A DNA stretch of 10,043 bases. Origin: an uncultured Bacteroidales bacterium. Its GTDB lineage: Bacteria; Bacteroidota; Bacteroidia; Bacteroidales; UBA932. The stretch spans positions 1-10,043 of the forward strand of contig CALCHD010000139.1 in NCBI GenBank assembly GCA_937901105.1, in the 5' to 3' direction. Shown here piece after piece: positions 1 to 6,070 of this stretch. The notes beneath the pieces are model-generated. The model searched no databases, was not told where the DNA came from, and saw nothing but the letters and a program-made list of their open reading frames with translations. A program made the translations under genes and the position numbers. Numbering within the stretch: the first letter of the stretch is position 1; the number at the start of each line of letters is the position of its first letter.

Positions 1-114
1 AATGAATCTTGCGGATGACTTGCGGGCGAACTCGGCGATAAGCGTCGATTTCCCGATCCTTCGCCGTCCCCTGCATGTAATCAACGACGATGTACGCTTT
101 CTACCGTAAAACAT
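1..114 (-). CDS. P-loop AAA-type ATPase, N-terminal fragment (runs off left edge)
   Basis: Only the first 38 codons are in the window. They contain an FYGR motif (residues 2-5) followed by a Walker A loop, GRRRIGKST (16-24), and LIAEFA. This combination is known from the archaeal-type/DUF234-like ATPases (PF01637 and relatives), which are common in Bacteroidota and often found in accessory DNA; their substrates are mostly unknown. The ATG is supported by a good Shine-Dalgarno sequence, AAGGAG at 123-128, eight bases upstream. Only about ten residues separate FYGR from the P-loop. From memory, relatives carry a longer helix there, so the N-terminus looks internally shortened. The gene overlaps the short signal-peptide frame (81-194) in another frame. 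Serine TCG and arginine CGN codons are relatively frequent for this window, but the fragment is too short to prove foreign origin. The family call is fairly safe; the subfamily and function are not determined. Confidence 0.6.
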   Translation of the reverse strand, partial: MFYGRKRTSSLITCRGRRRIGKSTLIAEFARKSSARFI

Positions 115-194
115 ACCAAAATCTCCTTTTGCGCAGAAACAGCAAAAGGCATCATGAATGCCAACGCAAATAGTATTTTACCAAATAGTCTCAT
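81..194 (-). pseudogene. Signal-peptide remnant downstream of uppS, probable truncated bamA
   Basis: A 37-codon frame starts 16 bases after the uppS stop. Its first 22 residues form a textbook Sec signal peptide: Arg2 and Lys6, a hydrophobic core (LFALAFMMPFAV) and an SAQ cleavage site. After about residue 24 the frame shows no recognisable mature protein and stops at 81-83. In Bacteroidales, uppS is normally followed on the same strand by bamA (Omp85 outer-membrane assembly protein) and ompH genes, so this is most simply the start of bamA cut off just after the signal peptide and joined to the ATPase sequence. That identity rests on gene order, not on matched BamA residues, because no POTRA sequence is present. 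It could instead be a small unrelated secreted peptide. Confidence 0.45.
125..149 (-). repeat. 8-bp inverted repeat at the signal-peptide/ATPase junction
   Basis: CCTTTTGC (125-132) and GCAAAAGG (142-149) are perfect inverted copies with a nine-base loop. As minus-strand RNA this hairpin takes in the AAGG of the AAGGAG Shine-Dalgarno sequence (123-128) of the ATPase gene, so it could limit its translation. It also coincides with the point where signal-peptide coding ends. It may be a regulatory hairpin, a recombination or chimera junction, or chance; no T-tract follows, so it is not a terminator. Confidence 0.5.
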
Positions 195-210
195 CTGTGA
201 ATAAAAAAAA

Positions 211-930
211 TTAAACTTTTCCAAACCTTCTCTCCCTCTTGGCAAAGGCATCCAAAGCATTTTGGAACTCCTTTTTGCGAAAATCGGGCCAAAGAATTTC
301 TGTAAAGTAATATTCTGTATATGCTGTCTGCCACAGCATATAGTTGCTTATCCTCTGCTCGCCGCTTGTACGGATAAGCAGATCCGGATCCGGAATATCT
401 GATGTAGAGAGATTTGCAGCCAGGTCAGCCGCACTCATCTGCACCTGCTCACCCGCCGCAATACGCTCACTTGCATTGGCGTAGAACTTGTTTGCAGCCT
501 GCAGGATATCCCATTTTCCGCTATAGCTCAAAAATATGATCAGCTGTAACTTGTCATTGTCCTGGGTAAGCTTCATGCAGTCATCAATCTCACCCCTCAA
601 TTTCTGTGAAAGACGGCTGAAGTCTCCTATTACCCTGAACCTTACCCCTATCTTCTGGAATGTAGGGGTCTCCATTGCAATGGCTTTGAGCATAAGCTGC
701 ATCAAGCCTTCGATCTCTGCTGCAGGCCTGTCCCAATTCTCTTCAGAAAAAGCAAAGACACTCAAGTACCTGATTCCCTTCTCCACTGCATATTCAGTAC
801 ATGCCCTCACGCTCTCAACTCCTTCCTTATGTCCAAAAAGGCGCTCCTGGCCCCTCTGCTTTGCCCATCTTCCGTTACCGTCCATAATTATGGTAACATG
901 CTGGGGGATATTGGTATTCTCCTGATGCAT
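211..930 (-). CDS. uppS: Isoprenyl transferase (undecaprenyl diphosphate synthase)
   Basis: This enzyme condenses isopentenyl diphosphate onto farnesyl diphosphate in cis to make undecaprenyl diphosphate, the lipid carrier for peptidoglycan and surface glycans. The 239-residue product has the cis-prenyltransferase signature MDGNGRWA (16-23, catalytic Asp17), FAFSEENW, and RTSGEQRISNYMLWQ, with diphosphate-binding Arg187, Arg193 and Ser195. Length is normal for the family. I chose the ATG at 930. The frame stays open to a TTG at 957, but that TTG lies inside a probable promoter -7 box (955-962), and homology starts close to the ATG (NIPQHVTIIMDGNG). It lies 38 bases downstream of nadK on the same strand. 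The next gene is expected to be bamA but appears truncated here. Identification is certain; the exact start is likely. Confidence 0.97.
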   Translation of the reverse strand: MHQENTNIPQHVTIIMDGNGRWAKQRGQERLFGHKEGVESVRACTEYAVEKGIRYLSVFAFSEENWDRPAAEIEGLMQLMLKAIAMETPTFQKIGVRFRVIGDFSRLSQKLRGEIDDCMKLTQDNDKLQLIIFLSYSGKWDILQAANKFYANASERIAAGEQVQMSAADLAANLSTSDIPDPDLLIRTSGEQRISNYMLWQTAYTEYYFTEILWPDFRKKEFQNALDAFAKRERRFGKV

Positions 931-954
931 AGATACATTTTTACAAATAGGGCG

Positions 955-962
955 CAAATATA
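955..962 (-). promoter_or_regulatory. Probable uppS promoter -7 box
   Basis: The minus strand reads TATATTTG here, an exact match to the Bacteroidota -7 consensus TAnnTTTG, between the nadK stop and the uppS ATG at 930. I see no good TTTG-type -33 element at the expected distance, since that stretch is the end of nadK coding sequence. The leader would be about 15-20 bases. This is inferred from sequence only. Confidence 0.45.
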
Positions 963-968
963 AGAAAA

Positions 969-1850
969 TTATTGCATATTTCTCTTATCCTCACCCCATA
1001 ATAGCTTCTGATTTAGAGCCGCTATGAAATTATTGTTTATGGAGATGCTTTTTATTGGGAACTCCCCTTTTGAAATGACCACTTTTTCTCCTGCCCCCAG
1101 GCTGAATCCACGGTTATCTACGGTAAGGTGGGCCTGCGGGTTCCTCCCATGGAATGATATCTCAACAGTTGATGTGTGAGGAACAATCAAAGGCCTCACA
1201 TTAAGGTTGTGGGGAGATATTGGGGCTATAATCAGCACTTTGCTGTCGGGAGTAACAATAGGTCCTCCGATACTCATTGAGTAAGCTGTTGATCCGGTTG
1301 CAGTTGCCACAAGGATGCCGTCAGCCCAATATTTTGGAAGAGGGTGCCCGTCAATTGCTATGTCAATCTCCAGCATGGATGGGGTCATCCTCTGGATGGA
1401 GATCTCGTTCATGGCATAAGGGTAAAAATCCTGCGGAAGATTCTCCTTCTGCAGATGGAGGAGGGTCCTCTCCTCTATTGAGTAGTCACCATTGATGAGC
1501 TTTTCAATCCATGGATTGTTGTCCTGCACACATGCCGTAGTAAGGAAACCAAGCCTTCCAAAATTTATTCCGGCAATTGGTATCTCCCTGTCCCTCACCA
1601 TTGTAAGGGAATCCAGGAACGTACCGTCTCCACCCAACGAAAGGAAGATATCTACATCTCCCGGAAGATCTGTATAATCTGTAAACACTTCGCCTCCAGG
1701 AAGCATTCCTCCAAGTTCATGGATAAGCTCATAAAATGAACTGTGATAGCAGAACTCCATATGCCTGTACTCCTTGAGGTTGTTTACAAACAGCAGAAGC
1801 CTCCCTATGCTAGTCTTGTCTATACGTTTGCCAAATAGCGCAGCTTTCAT
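969..1850 (-). CDS. nadK: NAD kinase (ATP-NAD kinase)
   Basis: NadK phosphorylates NAD to NADP in the cytoplasm, the only known route to NADP. The 293-residue protein, a normal length, carries the diagnostic GGDGT motif (73-77, catalytic Asp75), the NE pair that contacts NAD (Asn148-Glu149), the glycine-rich GSTAYSMSIGGP segment (186-197) and the C-terminal TVDNRG motif (243-248). The MKAALFG start is typical of Bacteroidota NadK, and no upstream start in frame is needed. It is divergent from pdxJ across 75 bases and precedes uppS. A clean Bacteroidota promoter is not obvious upstream; TAAAATTG in the divergent gap is one mismatch away from the -7 form but poorly spaced from any TTG. Confidence 0.97.
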   Translation of the reverse strand: MKAALFGKRIDKTSIGRLLLFVNNLKEYRHMEFCYHSSFYELIHELGGMLPGGEVFTDYTDLPGDVDIFLSLGGDGTFLDSLTMVRDREIPIAGINFGRLGFLTTACVQDNNPWIEKLINGDYSIEERTLLHLQKENLPQDFYPYAMNEISIQRMTPSMLEIDIAIDGHPLPKYWADGILVATATGSTAYSMSIGGPIVTPDSKVLIIAPISPHNLNVRPLIVPHTSTVEISFHGRNPQAHLTVDNRGFSLGAGEKVVISKGEFPIKSISINNNFIAALNQKLLWGEDKRNMQ

Positions 1851-1860
1851 ACATGAAAAT

Positions 1861-1893
1861 TTTACGCAAGATAGACAATTTTATGTATTTTTG
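1861..1893 (+). promoter_or_regulatory. Probable pdxJ promoter
   Basis: TATTTTTG at 1886-1893 matches TAnnTTTG exactly. TTTA at 1861-1864 could be a weak -33 element, 21 bases upstream. Transcription would start near 1900, giving a leader of about 25 bases to the pdxJ ATG at 1926. The -7 box is convincing and the -33 element is not. Confidence 0.5.
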
Positions 1894-1925
1894 TATTTAC
1901 AACCTTTTAAAAACAGACGACAGTC

Positions 1926-2645
1926 ATGACAGTCCTAAGTGTAAACATAAATAAGATTGCCACAATCAGGAACTCAAGAGGTGGCAATATGCCGGATGTG
2001 CTGAAAGCTGCAGTAAAATGCGAAGAATTTGGTGCCCAAGGAATTACCGTACATCCAAGACCAGATGAAAGACATATCAGATACCAGGATGCAAGAGATA
2101 TAAAGCCCTTGCTGAAGACGGAATTCAACATTGAGGGCAACCCGATTGAGTCTTTTACAAAGCTTGTACTGGAGGTTAAGCCGGCGCAAGTTACCTTGGT
2201 ACCGGATGCTCCAGATGCAATCACCTCAAACGCTGGCTGGAACACTATTGACCCTTCCAACAGGAAGTTCCTTACAGATATCACTAAAGTTTTCCACAGC
2301 CATGGAATCAGGGTGTCTATCTTCATTGACCCCGTGGAGGAGATGATTAAGAATGCCGTTGAAACAGGGTGTGACAGGGTGGAGCTGTACACAGAGGCAT
2401 ATGCTGCAAACTACCTTAAAAACAGGGAGATGGCTATTGAGCCATACGTAAAGGCAGCAGAGACAGCAGTTGCATGCGGGCTAGGCCTGAATGCAGGCCA
2501 TGACCTCAACCTCGACAATCTCAAGTATTTCCACCAGAACATCCCAGGACTTATGGAGGTTTCAATAGGGCACGCCCTTATCAGCGACGCACTGTATATG
2601 GGTCTGGAAAATACTATAAAGGCATATAGGGAACAGTTGCTGTAA
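1926..2645 (+). CDS. pdxJ: Pyridoxine 5'-phosphate synthase
   Basis: PdxJ joins 1-deoxy-D-xylulose 5-phosphate and 3-amino-2-oxopropyl phosphate to give pyridoxine 5'-phosphate, the last ring-forming step of the DXP-dependent vitamin B6 pathway. The 239-residue TIM-barrel protein has VNINKIATIRNSRGG (6-20), the active-site HPRPDERH stretch (His43, Arg45, His50), Glu70 in FNIEGNP, His192 in LNAGHDLN, and a late phosphate-site SIGHALI (His216). All match positions essential in the E. coli enzyme. Length is normal. The gene is divergent from nadK, an arrangement typical of Bacteroidales, and is followed after 57 bases by a separately promoted lipoprotein gene. The other B6 genes (such as pdxA) are not nearby. 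Confidence 0.97.
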   Translation: MTVLSVNINKIATIRNSRGGNMPDVLKAAVKCEEFGAQGITVHPRPDERHIRYQDARDIKPLLKTEFNIEGNPIESFTKLVLEVKPAQVTLVPDAPDAITSNAGWNTIDPSNRKFLTDITKVFHSHGIRVSIFIDPVEEMIKNAVETGCDRVELYTEAYAANYLKNREMAIEPYVKAAETAVACGLGLNAGHDLNLDNLKYFHQNIPGLMEVSIGHALISDALYMGLENTIKAYREQLL

Positions 2646-2668
2646 TATGCAAAATTTGACTATATTTG
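2637..2668 (+). promoter_or_regulatory. Probable promoter of the OmpH/Skp-like gene
   Basis: TATATTTG at 2661-2668 matches TAnnTTTG exactly. A TTG at 2637-2639, inside the last pdxJ codons, is 21 bases upstream, within the usual range for the Bacteroidota -33 element. Transcription would start near 2675, which rules out the in-frame TTG at 2673 as a start codon and supports the ATG at 2703. Confidence 0.55.
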
Positions 2669-2702
2669 CGGCTTGGAAAATCAAATAACAATCAATCATA
2701 AA

Positions 2703-3284
2703 ATGAAACAACTGAAATTTATTCTGACAGTTGCTGTTGCAGCAATAATCTGTTCTTGCGCTGCAAACGGCAACACTAACGGAGCGCAGCAGGCAAATGC
2801 AGCGGGAGAGACACCGGCAGCACAGGGAAGCATCGTTTACGTACAATTGGACTCTCTTGTAAACCAGTACGATATGTACAACGACCTGAAATCAGAGCTT
2901 GAGAGCAAAGTGCAGGCTGTACAGGAAGATCTTACAAAGAAAGGAAGATCATTTGAGAGCGCAGTAAAAGATTTTGAGGCTAAAATCGCAAAAGGCCTTC
3001 TAACCAGATCACAGGCAGAGGAGCAGCAGCAGAGACTTGTTGAGAGAGAGCAGAACCTTCAGGGCTTGAGCCAGCAAAAACAGATGGAGCTTGCTGAGGA
3101 GGAGGCTGTAATGATGAGAAGAGTGATGGATGCTATCCAGACTTACATCACCAAATACAACCAGGATAAAGGCTATGCACTTATCCTTTCTGTTCCTGTA
3201 CTTGCAGGCGACCCTTCTTTGAATATTACCCAGGATGTCCTTACAGGATTGAACGAGGAGTATATCAAATCTAAAAACAAGTAA
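2703..3284 (+). CDS. OmpH/Skp-family periplasmic chaperone-like lipoprotein
   Basis: Skp/OmpH proteins hold unfolded outer-membrane proteins in the periplasm on long coiled-coil arms. The 193-residue product begins with a charged N-terminus and hydrophobic stretch ending in IICSC, then AANGN. Cys19 fits a lipobox (I-C-S-C; Cys at -2 is unusual), so it is probably a lipoprotein. After an Ala/Gly/Asn linker (20-42) comes the OmpH pattern: a strand GSIVYVQLDSL (42-52), a long heptad-rich helical hairpin rich in Glu, Lys and Gln (about 58-155), then the closing strand GYALILSV. The size is right for the family. I chose the ATG at 2703; an upstream TTG at 2673 lies at the expected transcription start. 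Bacteroidales usually have soluble ompH genes beside bamA, whereas this one stands alone after pdxJ. The family is clear; lipidation and exact role are inferred. Confidence 0.88.
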   Translation: MKQLKFILTVAVAAIICSCAANGNTNGAQQANAAGETPAAQGSIVYVQLDSLVNQYDMYNDLKSELESKVQAVQEDLTKKGRSFESAVKDFEAKIAKGLLTRSQAEEQQQRLVEREQNLQGLSQQKQMELAEEEAVMMRRVMDAIQTYITKYNQDKGYALILSVPVLAGDPSLNITQDVLTGLNEEYIKSKNK

Positions 3285-3305
3285 TATACAAGGAACCATA
3301 GATGA

Positions 3306-3352
3306 ATGCCGTACCGGTTGAGTCTGAGGCTCTGCTGATACGGCATATTTTT
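3306..3352 (+). terminator. Probable intrinsic terminator after the OmpH/Skp-like gene
   Basis: ATGCCGTA (3306-3313) pairs perfectly with TACGGCAT (3339-3346), and ATTTTT follows at 3347-3352. The 25-base loop is long, though GAG/CTC inside it may pair further. It starts 21 bases after the stop codon and has a T-tract only on the plus-strand side, as expected for terminating this gene. Confidence 0.65.
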
Positions 3353-3390
3353 ATTAAACCAGATTAGGCAAAACAAAAAAACAGAAAGAT

Positions 3391-4341
3391 ATGAACTCAA
3401 TTACTAGAACTCAGTTTGATTTTCCAAAACAGACTGCAATTTACAAAGGTAAAGTCAGAGACGTGTACACCATTGAGGACAAATACATGGTAATGGTGGC
3501 TACAGACAGAATTTCGGCATTTGACGTAGTCCTTCCAAAAGGAATTCCATTCAAAGGACAGGTGCTTAACCAGATCGCAGCGAAGTTCCTCGACGCAACT
3601 ACCGACATCCTCCCTAACTGGAAAATCGCTACTCCAGACCCAATGGTTACCGTTGGCTACAAATGCGAGTCTCTTCCTATTGAGATGATTGTAAGGGGTT
3701 ACCTTACCGGAAGCTCGTGGAGAGCATACAAGGCAGGTGCGAGAGAGATCTGCGGCGTAGCTATTCCAGACGGCATGAAAGAGCACCAGAAGTTTGAGAA
3801 GCCTATCATCACCCCAACTACAAAAGCTGAAATCGGCGGTCATGACCAGGATATCTCAAGAGAGGAGATCATTGCACAGGGCCTTGTAAGTGAGGAGATC
3901 TACAATAAGCTTGAGCAGATTACCCTTGCCCTTTATGAGAGAGGATGCGAGATTGCAAAAGAGAGAGGCCTTATCCTTGTAGACACCAAATATGAGTTTG
4001 GCTTGAAAGACGGTGAAATCTATCTTATTGATGAGATCCACACTCCAGACAGCAGCCGCTATTTCTATCTTGAGGGATATCAGGAGAGATTTGACAAAGG
4101 TGAGCAGCAGAAGCAGCTTTCAAAAGAGTTTGTAAGGGAGTGGCTTATGGCAAACAACTTCAGCGGACAGGAGGGACAGACTGTTCCGGAGATGACCGAG
4201 GAGATTGTAACCAGCATTTCTGACCGCTACATTGAGCTTTATGAGCACATTACAGGCACAAAGTTTGAGAAGGCCCCTTACGGAGAGGACACTTACGAGA
4301 GAATTGAGGCCAACGTAAAGAACCTTCTAGCAAGACTATAA
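3391..4341 (+). CDS. purC: Phosphoribosylaminoimidazole-succinocarboxamide synthase (SAICAR synthetase)
   Basis: PurC uses ATP to couple CAIR and aspartate into SAICAR in de novo purine synthesis. The 316-residue product is the longer PurC form usual in Bacteroidota. It has the nucleotide-binding GKVRDVY (20-26), ATDRISAFD (37-45), the RGYLTGSSW motif (102-110), LVDTKYEFGL (196-205) and the metal/substrate segment LIDEIHTPDSSRYF (212-225). The ATG is preceded by an A-rich stretch with no strong Shine-Dalgarno sequence, common in this phylum. Arginine codons are mostly AGA. The LysM gene starts 15 bases after its stop with no terminator between, so the two are probably co-transcribed. No clear -7/-33 pair is seen between the upstream terminator and the start; TATTTTTA at 3346-3353 is one mismatch away. 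Confidence 0.98.
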   Translation: MNSITRTQFDFPKQTAIYKGKVRDVYTIEDKYMVMVATDRISAFDVVLPKGIPFKGQVLNQIAAKFLDATTDILPNWKIATPDPMVTVGYKCESLPIEMIVRGYLTGSSWRAYKAGAREICGVAIPDGMKEHQKFEKPIITPTTKAEIGGHDQDISREEIIAQGLVSEEIYNKLEQITLALYERGCEIAKERGLILVDTKYEFGLKDGEIYLIDEIHTPDSSRYFYLEGYQERFDKGEQQKQLSKEFVREWLMANNFSGQEGQTVPEMTEEIVTSISDRYIELYEHITGTKFEKAPYGEDTYERIEANVKNLLARL

Positions 4342-4356
4342 TTTTCACATCATTCC

Positions 4357-6066
4357 ATGCGTACATTTTTCATCATAATATCACTGCTGGCTGCAACTTC
4401 AGCCTACTGCCAGAGCTCTCCGCAAATATCCGTCTCAACAGAGAAGGTAAAAGTGAACGGAAGCGTATTGTATGTCCACAAGGTAAAGGGGGGCGAGACA
4501 CTGTACTCACTTGCCAAGGCATACAATGTTACAATTGATGATATTGTACGCCAGAATGAGTCTCTTAAGGGCGGATTGAAAGAGGGGACAACCATTTATA
4601 TCCCCTCTTCCACTGCCGCATCTGCTACAGGGAAACCGGCAGAAAAACCGGCAGGCCAGCCTGCCGCACATCCGGCTGCAGATAAGCCGGGTACCGCTGC
4701 TTCCGGAGTTCAGGATGCCGCTTCCGGCAACTCTGAAGTAAGGAGGATTGAAGGATGGTATCTGTCGGGAGAAAATATAAAGAAATACTCCAGGAAAAAG
4801 CATAAGGCAAAATGGTATGAGCATGTTGGTGACCTTGCGTATAAGTACAAGGTGCCGGCAGAGGCCATAATGTCGTTCAACAATCTTCAGACAACAAAAT
4901 TGAAAAAGAAGCAGATTGTCTACATTCCAAATGAGCTTTTCCTTGAGATGCTGGAGAAGGGGGGCCAGATAGAGGAGGAACAGGCTCCTCAAGAGGAAAA
5001 GGCTGCTGAAGAAGAGGTAAAGCAGGAAGAGGCTCCACAGGCACAAGAGGAGGTATCCCTTTTTGGAAAGAGTTCACTTGCATATATCCTTCCGCTTAAC
5101 TTGAGGGATACATTAGGCCCTAATGCCAATTTCATGGATTTCTATGCTGGAGCACTTCTGGCAGCTGACACTTTAAAGAAGATGGGGCACAACCTGTCGG
5201 TTACACTTGTTGACCAGCTTGCAGGCAATATTAACGTTCCGTTTGAGAACACAACCATTATAGGACCTGTAAAAAGTTCCGATATGGAGAAATTCCTCCC
5301 TGGTGCAGGTAACGGGAACACCGTAATATCCCCTATGGATCTGAATACAGGCAAGCTAGTGGCAGGCAACAGCAATTTTGTACAGATTGCCCCTAGCCAG
5401 GAAGACCAGCTCGCAAACCTTATGGATCTGCTTGCAACCAGGACTACACTCGACAACAGCGTAATGATCATCTACGAGCGCAACGGCGCAGACGGAGCAC
5501 TTGTAGAGGCAGCCAAGAAGATGGCAAATGACAGAGGCATGCTGTTCAATACCCTTTCGTATGATATCCTGCAGGGAAGGGAGATGATGGACAAGATAAA
5601 GGATGCCCTTGAACCGGGTCTCGACAATCTGGTCCTTATTCCATCCAACAGCGAGGCCTTTGTAAGCGATGTTGTAAGGAACCTCAATCTTCTGTACACC
5701 AATCCGGCACAGGAGAACAGAAGGTCCGTTATTCTGTTCGGAACCTCAAGATGGAGAAATTTTGAGACCATTGAGGTTGACTACTTCCACAAGATGAACC
5801 TGCATTTGAGCATCCCGTATTATGTAGACTACAGCAGGGAGCTTGTAAAGGATTTCCTTATGAAATACAGGGCCCTCTACAACTGTGAGCCTACACCTTT
5901 TGCATTCCAGGGATTTGACATTACAATGATGTCGTGCGGGTATGAGAACTGCACACTGCAGTCTAGCTACAAATTCAAAAAAGACAATGCCGGTGACGGA
6001 TTGAGAAATACCGGAACCACCAACATTGTCTATAATAAAGACTATACAATCTCTGTTATTGAGTAG
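4357..6066 (+). CDS. Secreted LysM peptidoglycan-binding protein with periplasmic-binding-like C-terminal domain
   Basis: The 569-residue protein has a signal peptide (about 1-19, FFIIISLLAATSA), a first LysM domain (about 40-83: HKVKGGETLYSLAKAYNVT to TIYIPSS), an Ala/Pro/Lys linker (85-125), a more divergent second LysM-like domain (about 153-191, WYEHVGDLAYKYKVP to IVYIPNE) and a Glu-rich linker (200-233). A C-terminal region from about 240 has alternating strand/helix pattern (LAYILPLNL, NFMDFYAGALLAAD, FQGFDITMMSCGY) resembling type I periplasmic substrate-binding proteins of ABC transporters. LysM domains bind the N-acetylglucosamine of peptidoglycan. No transmembrane helix or transporter gene accompanies it, so the ligand is unknown. 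It probably forms an operon with purC, a pairing that says little about function. Its stop lies 4 bases from that of the opposing aminopeptidase gene. Confidence 0.88.
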   Translation: MRTFFIIISLLAATSAYCQSSPQISVSTEKVKVNGSVLYVHKVKGGETLYSLAKAYNVTIDDIVRQNESLKGGLKEGTTIYIPSSTAASATGKPAEKPAGQPAAHPAADKPGTAASGVQDAASGNSEVRRIEGWYLSGENIKKYSRKKHKAKWYEHVGDLAYKYKVPAEAIMSFNNLQTTKLKKKQIVYIPNELFLEMLEKGGQIEEEQAPQEEKAAEEEVKQEEAPQAQEEVSLFGKSSLAYILPLNLRDTLGPNANFMDFYAGALLAADTLKKMGHNLSVTLVDQLAGNINVPFENTTIIGPVKSSDMEKFLPGAGNGNTVISPMDLNTGKLVAGNSNFVQIAPSQEDQLANLMDLLATRTTLDNSVMIIYERNGADGALVEAAKKMANDRGMLFNTLSYDILQGREMMDKIKDALEPGLDNLVLIPSNSEAFVSDVVRNLNLLYTNPAQENRRSVILFGTSRWRNFETIEVDYFHKMNLHLSIPYYVDYSRELVKDFLMKYRALYNCEPTPFAFQGFDITMMSCGYENCTLQSSYKFKKDNAGDGLRNTGTTNIVYNKDYTISVIE

Positions 6067-6070
6067 AATC

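Noticed and set aside
931..957. Longer uppS starting at TTG 957
   Set aside because: The TTG is part of an exact TAnnTTTG promoter box, and homology to the family begins near the ATG at 930.
2649..2669. GCAAA/TTTGC inverted repeat around the ompH-like promoter
   Set aside because: Five-base arms in AT-rich DNA are expected by chance, and the right arm is the promoter box itself.
2673..2702. Longer OmpH/Skp-like protein starting at TTG 2673
   Set aside because: It would place ten polar residues before a proper lipoprotein signal peptide, and the TTG lies at the predicted transcription start.
3318..3353. Possible purC promoter, TTG 3318-3320 with TATTTTTA 3346-3353
   Set aside because: The -7 box lacks the final G and the spacing of about 25 bases is too long; the T-run is better explained as a terminator tail.
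4627..4735. Repeated AAACCGGCAG and GCTTCCGG words in the LysM linker
   Set aside because: They encode a low-complexity Ala/Pro/Lys linker in frame and are ordinary for such spacers; there is no evidence of a mobile or regulatory repeat.
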